NCBI GenBank assembly: GCA_023238725.1
Contig: CM041537.1
Location: 30,848,009-30,912,008, forward strand
Source of the DNA: Scortum barcoo
Taxonomy: Eukaryota > Chordata > Actinopteri > Centrarchiformes > Terapontidae
DNA: 64,000 bases
Direction of reading: 5' to 3'
Below the pieces are notes generated by a model. That model ran no database searches. It saw nothing but the letters and a program-made list of their open reading frames with translations, and was not told the origin of the DNA. A program made the position numbers and the translations under genes. The stretch's first letter is position 1. Each line of letters opens with the position of its first letter. This document shows, piece by piece, positions 1-9,860 of the stretch.

Positions 1-1008
1 TCTTTTAAACTCCACATGCCCAGATTTTTAGTTTTCAAACCAGGACTGATGTAAACTCATATTAACCAGACTGCATTCAGTTCAGATTTTTTCAGTGTTC
101 AAAGTGATATGGAAATATTACAGGCCTGGTAACCTGAAAGACTACCATAGTGACTTTTACACAAAAGTGGCTCAGGTGCTTATTCAGACTTGAGATCATC
201 ATGTTCAGTTGTCATCACATTTAGATAAATAAGTGCAAGTCTGAAAGAGATAAAAATAACAAACCAGTGTTTTTGGTAGAGGCATGTCAAATGAAAGACA
301 GTACTATCCAAAGTGCAGCTGATGCTTTGATGAGGTGGCTTGGGAAAATATCTCAGGAGAGCTTGTTATGGAGAGGAATAAGGATTGCCAACCTTCAAAT
401 ACATAACGTGTGTGAAATCCCTTGGTAAGCAGCTAGTTACTAGGAACCATGTTGTGTTTTGGATGTTAGATAAACAAAACACTGATAGTTGGAGGAAAGT
501 GTAAAACCTACCTTAGTCTTGTGTAAAATGCTACAGAAGATACAGGTTATATGTCTTTCACAGAGACTCATTTTCTATTACTGTTTAGACATATACTCTC
601 CTCTAAATCTTGTGCAAATGTGGGAAGAGCTCTACTCTTTATCAGGAATGGGTTGTACCATTTATTTAAAAATAAATTCATGAGCAAGTTTACATATTAA
701 GTCCCCACTACAATCTTAATGGCTAGTGCCAATTAAGCGGTTCTCAGCTTGTAAAGCCCTCAATTAATATGTACATCTGTTGCTAGGAAACATCTCCAGT
801 TACATCTGATCAGAAAGCAATCAACAATGTAAACACAGAGGTCACTGAAGCTGAAACAATACATCATAAAATAATGGTTTTAATAACCATTCACCCTTTT
901 GCCAACTCACAGGCAACACAAAAGTATTCATTGCTATACCACCTGACTACAGACAGCTTCTTTCCTCATCTTCAGTATGTGTTGGTGAGGGTGGATAAAG
1001 GGACTCAC
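1..1008 (-). other. ptpdc1: ptpdc1 intron continuing past the left edge
   Basis: AT-rich sequence downstream of the last visible ptpdc1 donor. No further ptpdc1 exon (expected YFYNFG...HCHAGLGRTG) was found, and no other feature was recognised. Confidence 0.7.
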
Positions 1009-1127
1009 TGCCTGCTTCCATGAAAGTTTCAGGTCGGTAAGTGAAGCCACTCTCCTGCTCCAGTGGGTTGCCACAGCTAGCATGTTCTCCAGGCCGCTGA
1101 AGGTTAATGACGGTCTTCAAACCACAC
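1009..1127 (-). CDS. ptpdc1: ptpdc1 exon: INLQRPGEHASCGNPLEQE region
   Basis: A 119-base exon with acceptor GCTTTTCTCAG and a perfect GTGAGT donor. It encodes CGLKTVINLQRPGEHASCGN then PLEQESGFTYRPETFMEAG, the first part of the phosphatase fold. It ends in phase 1, so the next codon is A|TT (Ile) as in human. Confidence 0.92.
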
Positions 1128-4100
1128 CTGAGAAAAGCAGCAGGTCTGTGTCAGTGCACAGACCAACCCACACAGTGGACCACAAGTCACATTTTTTCTC
1201 ATTGCTGTACTTGTTTGTTTTTGTTTTTTTTAACTATTTTCAAAAATCAGGATTTTATGTTTTAACATTTAAATCAGATTGTTACAGAATATTGATATTA
1301 TGATATATACACTGCTCAAAAAATAATAAAAGGGAACACTAAAATAACACATCCTAGATCTGAATGAATGAAATATTCTTAAATACTTTGTTCTTTACAT
1401 AGTTGAATGTGCTGACAACAAAATCACACAAAAATTATCAATGGAAATCAAATTTATTAACCCATGGAGGTCTGGATTTGGAGTCACACTCAAAATTAAA
1501 GTGGAAAAACACACTACAGGCTGATCCAACTTTGATGTAATGTCCTTAAAACAAGTCAAAATGAGGCTCAGTAGTGTGTGTGGCCTCCACGTGCCTGTAT
1601 GACCTCCCTACAACGCCTCCTGATGAGGTGGCGTCGTCTTGCATTAGGAGGAACCCAGGGCCAACCGCACCAGCATATGGTCTCACAAGGGGTCTGAGGA
1701 TCTCATCTCGGTACCTAATGGCAGTCAGGCTACCTCTGGTGAGCACATGGAGGGCTGTGCGGCCCCCCAAAGAAATGCCACCACACACCATTACTGACCC
1801 ACTGCCAAACCGGTCATGCTGGAGGATGTTGCAGGCAGCAGAACGTTCTCCACGGCGTCTCCAGACTCTGTCAAGTCTGTCACATGTGCTCAGTGTGAAT
1901 CTGCTTTCATCTGTGAAGAGCACAGGGCGCCAGTGGCGAATTTGCCAATCTTGGTGTTCTCTGGCAAATGCCAAACGTCCTGCACTGTGGTTGGGCTGTA
2001 AGCACAACCCTCCACCTGTGGACGTCGGGCCCTCATACCACCCTCATGGAGTCTGTTTCTGACCGTTTGAGCAGACACATGCACATTTGTGGCCTGCTGG
2101 AGGTCATTTTGCAGGGCTCTGGCAGTGCTCCTCCTGTTCCTCCTTGCACAACAGCATGTGAAATTGATTGTCAATCAGTGTTGCTTCCTAAGTGGACAGT
2201 TTAATTTCACAGAAGTGTGATTGACTTGGAGTTACATTGTGTTGTTTAAGTGTTCCCTTTATTTTTTTGAGCAGTGTATATACACACACACATGCTTGAA
2301 ATTGGAACAAAATAAAAGTCCGAAATTAGCAGCTGCAGCAGGTGATGTTCAGTTGACACTCTATAACAGAGACATGTTTTAAATGTAAACATTCACTGGC
2401 CAAGTGTCAGGTGGTGTGATAGATTCAGTGGCAACTGGGCTGGGCTTAGCAGTCTAGAAGCAGTACAATATAGGTACAAAGAAAATTTGCATCTACCTTA
2501 ATCACTGGTTTTATGTATCACTCAGCAGTCAAAGTTCTTTAATTTACTGTCTTTTTCTTTGTCTAAGTTTTGTCCTTGTTTTTGTTTGATTTTAGTAAGG
2601 CCCATATGAAAGGCAGTTGGATAATTGATAATCAGCTGTATGAACACAGAGTGCAAAGTACTGTCAATAAAAAGGGGATAAATGATTGGGTTGGTCAAGA
2701 AAGCTCTGTGCTGTGATGTGTACAAGTTGACCTACTTTTAATATTTATGTAATGACATTTCTACACAAGTAATTTTATTTTACTTGAATAAACAGTCTTT
2801 GAGTTACAGTACTTTTACTTAAGTGAAATAGTCTAGTTCTCTTTTCAGAATTAAATAAATAAAAGTGAAATCTAAATTCAAATGAGATGTGAAAGAGGGA
2901 GTCTACGGTACCTTTGAAATTGTTCAATTATATTGTATTTTTCTATTACTTCAGTTGAAGGCCTCGCCATAGCAAGCAAGTTGTCAGTAATCCTGTAAGT
3001 GTAGAATATGACAAGTAAGGACATGTGGTATATACAGACAGACCTTAGAAAATGTTAAACTAGGACTGAGCACAATATTTCAAAGACATGGTAAACATTC
3101 TTGTGCACAAGAAGATCTCACTTGTTATTCAATTTCAAAAACAGATCACAGTGCAAAGCAAAAACCTGGACAAACATATTGACTTTTCAGTGAAATACTG
3201 ATGCGGACTTCAGTGACATGCATTGACCGAGCAACAGCACTGAGGGATGTATGAAAGCAAGTGGCAAGACGAGACAACGTACCAGGATGAGTAAAGTCCT
3301 TTGACAGCTTGCTCATCATCACTCCAGCGCGAGGGGTTCTCATATTTACAGGCTTTCCCTCCACAGGCCATGGAGCACTGCATGTGACCAGGGATGACGT
3401 GCCTCAGGGTCTCCCCCATCTTGGTGTACTTTGCTGTTGGGACCCTAGCATTGGCTGGGGAGAAAATAATTAAAAGAAATAAGAGAACAGATTGACAATA
3501 CCCAATGAGTGCTTTGTGCATGATTTTTTTTGTAGCTGAAGTTGTCATCAAACTCTTACATGCAAAAACACTAGTTATTTTTCTGTGATTACATCTCCTT
3601 GTCTTTTGTTCAGTGGGAGGCTGAGGCTAGTTCACGCTAACAGCCACCATGACTATGGGAGGAGAAGGAGAGGGTCTCAAGGGCAGAGCTGCGACTGCAC
3701 TGCAAAACCTTCAGAAAGATGTCTGAGGCTGCGTGCCTAAGACTGTGCCTCCTCACGCTGCCTGTCATCTCCCCAGCTAAGAAATGGCGTCCTCGGTGCA
3801 GCTGCATCTTCCTGTGTGGGCTGTGCTGCTGCCTGCACTGCCAGCAGCTCTGTACTAACAAAGGCTTCTGGATAAGCAGCTCTGTGCCCATGATGAATCA
3901 TCATACAACAATCACCCATTGGCAAAGAGAAGCAAATACAACCAACCAGTTAGCAGCATTTCAAGTGTCACCATGACAACCACCTCCAAAGTCGTCGGTG
4001 GTAAGTAGATTAGGGGGGCAAATGTTGCACAACCAAAGTACACACAACCTACAGATCTGAGGCAGGGGGCTTGTATACCTGAGCACACAGCATATACAAG

Positions 4101-5349
4101 TATTAACAATCAAACAATAACCAACTGGTTTGCACACTACAAAATGAGGACAGAGTGAACAGCTGGTGTAGACGCTGGTCAGAAAGAATGAAGCCTATTG
4201 AAAGTTATCAAAGCCCTAAATAAAATGGTAAAACTGATTTTATTTTGTCTGATAACATTCAGCTAATAATTAAATTAAACTAAGAAAAGTAAAAAATCAG
4301 CATTTTAAAAACTGGAGCCAGCTGGAAATTACAGGATAGTTTTATAGACTTATAGCACATATATTTAAAATATCACTACTATTGTCTGATACTGCTAACA
4401 ATAACAATTACTGTTGTTATTTTAATAGATACATGCAGTTCTGTGTGCTTGAATATCAATAACAGCAGAGATGTAACAATGAAAGAACTTGTATCCACTG
4501 GTTTAGGACAAGACTATGTAATTGTAATACTGACATTGTGCTTAAAGCCTGCTCAACAATTTAGTAGCCTGTCCACCATCAAAGTGAAGCCAAAAGGTGA
4601 AATGATACTGCTGGCTTACTGAGGCTCTCAGTGTGTGGGAGCAGCAGACAGCCAGACAAACAGCAAAGATGAGAGAGGGCTGGAGAAACAGAAAGCATTA
4701 GATGATTGACTGCACAAGATATGGTCAGGGTTAGGGTTAGGGTTACCAAAATAGTATCCTGAAAATAAGCCACAAGCACCAGCTCTGTTCTTTTCTACCT
4801 ATTAGCAGGTTTTCAATTAAAGGGCATACTATCAAGTTTTAAAATGAGGACCACAAAAACTCTTTTCTTCTGAAAATAAGACTTGAATAAGCTAGAAGAA
4901 TAATTGAGGAAAGGAATTTTTTCATCACATGAGTGGGCTAGAAAAAAGTTTAATCCCTGTCTCAATTTTGAGCCAAGTCCCCTAAAAATGGCTAACAACA
5001 GTAGTTGTATACTATATCCATCCTATGCACTATAAACTCTAAATCATAGTAAATCTAATGTCCAACTACACAAATAACACAGATTCTCATAGCAAATAAA
5101 TCACTGAGGCCAAATAAAATATCTTTTCTGACCTCCAATTCATTTCTAACTTCCACATGAAACAACATACCTTATCTGAAGCCTGCAGCCCTGTCTCATT
5201 GCTTTGCAAAATGAAAATAAACTAAGAGGCAGCTTTTCTTATGTTTGCAGAGCTCTCCTACCTGTATCCATCTCTGTGTCGATCTCTCCACTGCAGGCTC
5301 CACTCGTGGAGTAAGACAGGTCACTCAGTATGCTGACACCAGCTGCCAT
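1009..5349 (-). CDS. ptpdc1: ptpdc1, protein tyrosine phosphatase domain containing 1 (5' part; runs off the left edge)
   Basis: A Cdc14-like/dual-specificity-type phosphatase family protein; the human protein is about 750 residues or more. Four minus-strand exons (5349-5262, 3454-3283, 2992-2912, 1127-1009) join in frame through GT-AG introns to give 153 residues. It starts MAAGVSILSDLSYSTSG, like the human MAAGV isoform. It continues with VPTAKYTKMGETLRHVIPGH, MQCSMACGGKACKYENPSRW, ITDNLLAMARPSTEVIEKYN and KTVINLQRPGEHASCGNPLE, all strongly matching PTPDC1. The last visible exon ends inside MEAG|I. The downstream exon with the catalytic HCxxGxxR loop was not found in bases 1-1008 and must lie outside the window. 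No frameshift or premature stop was seen in the visible exons. ptpdc1 is divergent from barx1. Confidence 0.93.
1310..2276 (-). mobile_element. Defective Tc1/mariner-family DNA transposon (967 bp) in a ptpdc1 intron
   Basis: Terminal inverted repeats CACTGCTCAAAAAA... (1310 onward) and ...TTTTTTTGAGCAGTG (to 2276) match over roughly 28 bases with small differences. Both ends abut TA dinucleotides (1308-1309, 2277-2278), the Tc1 target. Minus-strand translation shows Tc1 transposase parts. A helix-turn-helix-like segment (VSAQTVRNRLHEGGMRARRP) lies at about 2174-2000. A shift to another frame then gives the catalytic part LAFAREHQDWQIRHW...VLFTDESRF and SGSVMVCGGIS. The second acidic motif is at MQDDA, but the expected region after it, with the third acidic residue, is deleted. 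It is therefore internally deleted and frame-broken, and cannot encode active transposase. Confidence 0.9.
1546..2174 (-). pseudogene. Tc1-like transposase remnant
   Basis: Two overlapping minus-strand frames. The N-terminal DNA-binding piece runs 2174 to about 1990. The catalytic piece runs about 2007-1546 with the FTDESRF motif, the first acidic residue of the DDE/D triad. The frame changes near 2000, and the C-terminal third is missing. Confidence 0.85.
2912..2992 (-). CDS. ptpdc1: ptpdc1 exon: ITDNLLAMARPST region
   Basis: An 81-base exon with acceptor CACTTACAG and donor AAAG|GTACCG. It encodes ITDNLLAMARPSTEVIEKYN then IIEQFQ; human has VTDNILAMARPS. Phase 2 at both ends. It is too short for ORF detection and was located by homology. 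Confidence 0.9.
3283..3454 (-). CDS. ptpdc1: ptpdc1 exon: PTAKYTKMGETLRHVIPGH region
   Basis: A 172-base exon with acceptor TTTTCTCCCCAG and donor TCCTG|GTACGT. It encodes ANARVPTAKYTKMGETLRHV followed by the Cys-rich IPGHMQCSMACGGKACKYEN and DDEQAVKGLYSSW. This is the most diagnostic stretch for PTPDC1. Confidence 0.93.
3455..5261 (-). other. ptpdc1: ptpdc1 intron between the first two coding exons
   Basis: A 1,807-base intron. It contains a less AT-rich patch at about 3640-3895 whose open frames on both strands have no usable splice site or recognised homology. It also has a three-unit telomere-like repeat at about 4727-4745. The rest is AT-rich with no recognised feature. Confidence 0.7.
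4727..4745. repeat. Short telomere-like TTAGGG repeat
   Basis: The sequence reads AGGGTTAGGGTTAGGGTTA, about three units of the vertebrate telomere motif, inside an intron. It is too short to say more than an interstitial telomere-like tract. Confidence 0.7.
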
Positions 5350-5357
5350 TACAGGGG
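5262..5357 (-). CDS. ptpdc1: ptpdc1 exon with start codon
   Basis: The ATG is at 5349-5347, giving 29 codons (MAAGVSILSDL...EIDTEMDT) plus one base, with donor ACAG|GTAGGA. An acceptor-like CTTTCAG ends at 5358, so 5357-5350 is probably 5' UTR. The residues GACSGEIDTEMDT are fish-specific as far as I can tell. The split codon G|CC (Ala) joins in frame to the next exon. Confidence 0.85.
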
Positions 5358-5724
5358 CTGAAAGTTGTGAATAAACATTGTGTGTCAAAGGCAGATGAAA
5401 AGAAGCAGGAAATAAAGATGCTTGCACGCAGAAGCTTTGGTGGTGATGATAACACAGTCAAAAAGGTGAACACGCAAATGAGATCTGGGAAGGGTGCATG
5501 GTGTTGCCTGGCAAAATAACCCAGGGGAAAGAGAGAAAAGTGCAAACTGAGCCACCATGTCAGCAGCTCATGTGTCAGTCTGACCACTGCACCTCTGGGA
5601 GTAGTTGGGCGTGGCCTGGGGACAACAGCGGCAGCTAGATGCACATCTGAGATCCAAAGTGCTGAGTTACAAGCCGACTGAATTCAGAAGCACCCACTCA
5701 GGCCAAACTGAGAAGCTGCAAGAT

Positions 5725-5782
5725 GAGCCGCAGTCAAATGGCATCATCACACAGAGCCGCAGTCAAATGGCATCATCACACA
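5725..5782. repeat. Tandem duplication of a 29-bp unit
   Basis: Two identical head-to-tail copies begin GAGCCGCAGTCAAATGGCAT and end ATCACACA (5725-5753 and 5754-5782). Exact identity suggests a recent slippage or duplication event. Confidence 0.95.
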
Positions 5783-6389
5783 GAGCAGAACCCCATTTCA
5801 ATGTTCAGAGTTGCAACCACTTCAAATATCGCAGACTGACAGGAGAGTAGGCAGATGCCACCTATTTTATTGGGCTGAAGCTACACTTATCAATTATTCA
5901 AGTCAACACATCCACCTGCTATTGCGTAACTTCAAAGAAATACTTCTGATTTATGTGGCCTGATATCTGAATTGTGTCACACAGATTTCCCAAATGTCAA
6001 TTTAACCCCAGGGACCAAGTGCTTTTCATGCTGTATCCAAAGCTCTAAGGGGCCTCATCAATTCTGCTGAGTGGTGTTGCAGGAGTGAAACTTTGCACCT
6101 TTATAGCTCTCTGCCTCACTCTGGTCAATTAACAATTGAGCAGGGTTACTGTATTTCACATGCTAACTTTGGAGGCGAGTTGGAGCGCAGCAGAGAGAGG
6201 GGGAAGAGACATGGAAGTCGGACTTGTTTAAATTTTGAAGCTGATTCCACTCTCTTCTCATTTCTGACAACTGGACCTTTAAACTGTTACATTTCTTACA
6301 GTGTGTACATTTGTTTTGCTCCTTACTGATAATCTTTATATCGTTATACTTTAATCTTTATGCTTGATTTTATTGTTTTTTTACTTGCG

Positions 6390-6480
6390 CTCTGTATATT
6401 TGCGCTCTTTCCCACTTTGTATTGCTACTGCTGCACAACAATTTCCCTCAGGATGAATAAAGTAAGATATTATCTCATTT
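6390..6480 (+). repeat. Probable LINE 3'-end remnant
   Basis: The stretch with CAACAATTTCCCTCAGGATG then AATAAAGTAAGATATTATCT resembles the fish LINE 3' ends that read 'aatttcccctcgggatcaataaagtatctatct'. Recognised from memory of the pattern only. Confidence 0.4.
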
Positions 6481-8029
6481 TATCTTTCCTCTCTCATTCA
6501 GTCAGGTTTTTCCTTTAATTTGTCAACTGCCTGTGTGTAAACTGTATAAACGCATTGGGTAATTTCATGTCATTTTCTTTATGACATTTAAATTGAACAT
6601 TTAGTAAACTTCATGACATTCTTCGATGAGACATTGGACCAAAAAATTCAAGACAGGAGAGATTTTGAGTGAGACTTATAAAGTTTCATGGCTCTTTGAC
6701 AGAAAACTATGAAACAAGTAAAGATCTCAGTTTAAATCTGTTGTTCCTACTGCTGGACCTCTGTTTTACTTTCTGGCCAGCAAGTCAGAGAGCAGAGAGC
6801 CCGAAACAACATGGACCTCAGCTGGAACCCTCCGCTACACAGATCATTTTGAACGCTGAATTCAACAAGCTCTGGCAAATGCTGCCACCGCATCTCTATC
6901 ATGCCCCACCAAGTGGAGAAGGGATGGTAGAGCTGTTCGAGATGTCCCGTGAGAGCGAGCACATACACAGAGCTCCTCCTCCTGATATCATCATATTCCT
7001 TGATGTGACTAAGACAGACAGAGAGTGAGACTGGACTGTCGCTCTGACACTTTTTTTTACTCCAAGAGAGGAAATAAAACACTCACAATTTATAAACATT
7101 TTGAAACACCTGAAGATCCAATCATCACTAAAGCGTATGTCATGCAAGAGAGCCAATAAAAACAGTGTGCTGATTGATTCACGTCAAATCATGTATTTAG
7201 TGATTTGTTCTCCAGTTTAGCCAACATGAACTAATGTGCTTAGTTATAGTAATCTTTAAACTTACTACTGCAAGAACAGTCAACGTTACTGCCTCACAGG
7301 TGCACTTCACCTCTGCTTTTATTCTAATTTCTATTTCATAATATTTTATTTGTTTTATTTCACAGGAGATTCAGCCTGCCAATGACATCACAGGTGTCTG
7401 CCACTAACTAGAAAGCTAAAACAAAGAACAGCTAAACTTCAGTGATATGTTTTACTCATCATTTTACCTGTCCAACACATCTTCCCATTACCACCGGGTA
7501 GCATCATACATCACACATCACAAGTAGCCACCAGGATGAGACCAGAAAATATAACCCTTGAGTGGGCCTAATTCAGAAAAATGAATACGAGAATTAGAGA
7601 CATGCCTTGAAAAAAACTTTTAAAAATCCCTACTGCTTATGAGGGGGAGTCCTTAGTGACCAACCAGTCAAGCTGTCTTCACTTTGAGACTATTTACTGT
7701 TACAGTTTAACGTGAAATATGTTCATAATCTCCCACTTGGGTTAAGGAATTTAATAACGGACTTTTCACACCTCCCTCATTTGGTCTGGACTTTCTGACT
7801 TTTTAGTATGTTCCAAACTAATATATTGGATGGCTTGGAAAACAGGAAGTTTTCACAGGATATTGTCTGCAACAAATCAAGGTGAGCTGTGGTGTAACAA
7901 GGGAAGAGGAGGAGACCAACTGTTTACTTAAAATTAGTATTTTAGTGGTAACAAAATGAATGTGTTCATTTTTCTACTTTTATTCAGACTGTGATAGAAG
8001 GCTACCCACTAAACAACCAATGTCAGATG

Positions 8030-8440
8030 CAGACCTGTCTACAAACGAATCACTTGCAGGTATCCCATGTGCCCATTTTGGTCAATCAGACCATTTCCCC
8101 TGCTTCTCCATCAGAAAGAATGATCAAACAGTGGACAGATGGACTGTCTTGCAACCACCCAGGACAACCACATCAATTTTGAGGAATATACATCATCAGT
8201 GACATTATACACCTGCAAAAACCAAAGACATGCGGAACACTGTCCAAAACATCACAGGCTACAAAGGCAAGAGCACCCCCATCATGTGTGAGGCCACACT
8301 GTAACATGAGTTTAGCACATTTTATGCTTAACTTTCATGCACAGATCCCCTGCTCTTCACTCAGACTTAACACATTGAACAATAACACCATCACAATGCT
8401 GTTTGTAGACTTCAACTCAGCATTCAACACAATCTCCCTC
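8030..8440 (+). mobile_element. Decayed non-LTR retrotransposon fragment (Rex/L2-like LINE)
   Basis: Pieces of a LINE polyprotein appear in order but in different frames. HFGQSDHFPCF is at about 8074-8106, from the endonuclease end. HINFEEYTSSVTLYTCK is at 8169-8219 and ITGYKGKSTP at 8251-8280. LFVDFNSAFNTI is at about 8400-8434, the reverse-transcriptase motif around the first catalytic aspartate. The last two are only about 40 codons apart, far less than in intact elements, so there are large internal deletions as well as frameshifts. The family is assigned by motif style only. Confidence 0.65.
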
Positions 8441-9099
8441 ATACAGTACTACACTCTACAACTAGACACTGGTTCTGCTCAGAAACAGACCCCAGACATT
8501 GAAGATAAAAATTTTCAAAATAAGAGCACTTTCAGTTGATAACACAACAGTGCACACCAGCTTTCCCAGTCCTCCCAGAAGCATCACTCAATGTAATTCT
8601 TTCTTTTTAACCAAAATTTCTTCATTGATCGTTTTTCTGTTTCCTTGTCTTTGTTGTGTAAACTGTTTTTTGTCATGGCTCGTTTGGTTGGTGTTTATCC
8701 TCTTTGGTGTCCGCTCTGAGTTAATACATGCATGGTGGAGTGCAGCCTGTGCAGGAGCAGTGACTGAAGCTCCATCAGTCTCTGTTCTGATTGGTTATTT
8801 TGATTCAGGTGTGGTGGATACAGGTGGAACCAGAGGAGTCTGATTTTATCACAGATTATCTGTGTCATGTTACTACTGTCAGGAACAGAGTAACAGTTTT
8901 AGTGAATATGACTAAACGTTTGTCTTTTTTTAATTGCTTACCTACTTCTCTATAATCTTATTAGTTACACCTGTGCCCCTCTCCTATAACAAGGCTCTAC
9001 TGTGATAAAGACCTATTGAAACAGTGTTGCAGTGTTTAGTATTTCTAAATCTTATTGTTGTTTAAGTAAGATGTAGGAGAACACCGTGCTGCATCTACA

Positions 9100-9860
9100 T
9101 GCGTTATACATCTTAAACAACGGAATTATTTATAGTGCCACTCGGCACCCTAACACTTCCTCCGGATGAAACGTGGTGATCCGCTCCTCCTAACAATCAG
9201 GCGGTGTGTACAGTCCAACAGCCAGTCTGCTGATAAACATGCTGTCATTGGTTGCTGAGTTTTGACTTCCTATCACCATGTACCGGCATATACTCATCAA
9301 CGTTTGACACTTCAGACAGTTGTCTGTCTTCTTAGGTGCACTTACGGCAGCTCTCTCGTTAACGCCACTGAATACCAAGTCATATGTCAACTAGCCTGAA
9401 GCTCACTATTGCGTTACTTGTATCTACTTGTACTTCTACTGTCAAGTTTGGAAGTCGCAACGCCTCTTTCAGCACGGAAAGATTAATGTTAACCTCTTGG
9501 ATGTTGTGTAATGTCAGTCCTGAAGTAATGTGTGTGCGTTGCTGGTGCTGCAAGCTGAAGACTTAATTAGCTTTGCTGCCTTAGCTAAAGCTAACATAGT
9601 GGGTAGAGAAGGCCTAACTTACCGTTTTCCTGTCTTCCAAGTCCGAGGTTGTCTTAAGAATATCAGACATTGTGGATTCATCGCTCTAAAGCCATTGTTG
9701 TTTTGGCGCTTGCACGTATCAAATCGTAACTTTTCTCTGGCCGCATCATTTGGTCAGCTAAGTAAAGCTAAAGTCAGCTAGCTTAGTAGCTAACTTAGCA
9801 ACCTGACATGTTGTCATGTAGAACGGCCCGGTTACGTCACGTGACCACACACACGGCACA
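9100..9860. promoter_or_regulatory. CpG-rich putative ptpdc1 promoter
   Basis: About 30 CpGs in under 800 bases, in otherwise CpG-poor DNA. A palindromic GTCACGTGAC at 9836-9845 overlaps TACGTCA (CRE-like), and there is an ETS-like TTCCTCCGGA at about 9158. A minus-strand donor at 9622 lies within it. The position upstream of ptpdc1 fits a housekeeping-type promoter; activity is inferred. Confidence 0.5.
9623..9850 (-). other. ptpdc1: Candidate ptpdc1 5' leader exon with upstream ORFs
   Basis: On the minus strand a perfect donor ACG|GTAAGT lies at 9623/9622, at the edge of a CpG-rich block. The presumed exon contains several ATGs. One frame (ATG at 9670) reads MSDILKTTSDLEDRKT up to the donor in phase 0. 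Joined to the acceptor at 5358 it would run into CCC CTG TAA and stop, so it would be a short upstream ORF before the main ATG. Alternatively it starts a different minus-strand transcript. The 5' boundary is not visible. Confidence 0.45.

Larger units (their letters stand above)
5358..9622 (-). other. ptpdc1: Putative ptpdc1 5' intron
   Basis: The sequence between the ATG exon acceptor and the strong donor at 9622. It holds a 29-bp direct duplication (5725-5782), a retrotransposon-tail-like end (about 6390-6480) and a decayed LINE fragment (about 8030-8440). A 119-codon plus-strand frame at 6669-7028 has no recognised homology and is probably chance. Confidence 0.5.

Noticed and set aside
1574..2204. 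Plus-strand frames over the Tc1 element
   Set aside because: Antisense shadows of the minus-strand transposase.
3637..3976. Open frames on both strands (84-85 codons) in a less AT-rich patch of a ptpdc1 intron, possibly an alternative first exon
   Set aside because: No splice donor in the required phase before the stop, no convincing similarity to PTPDC1 N-termini, and both strands are equally open.
6669..7082. Overlapping 119-codon plus and 111-codon minus frames
   Set aside because: No recognised domain or splice context; antisense frames of similar length suggest chance openness.
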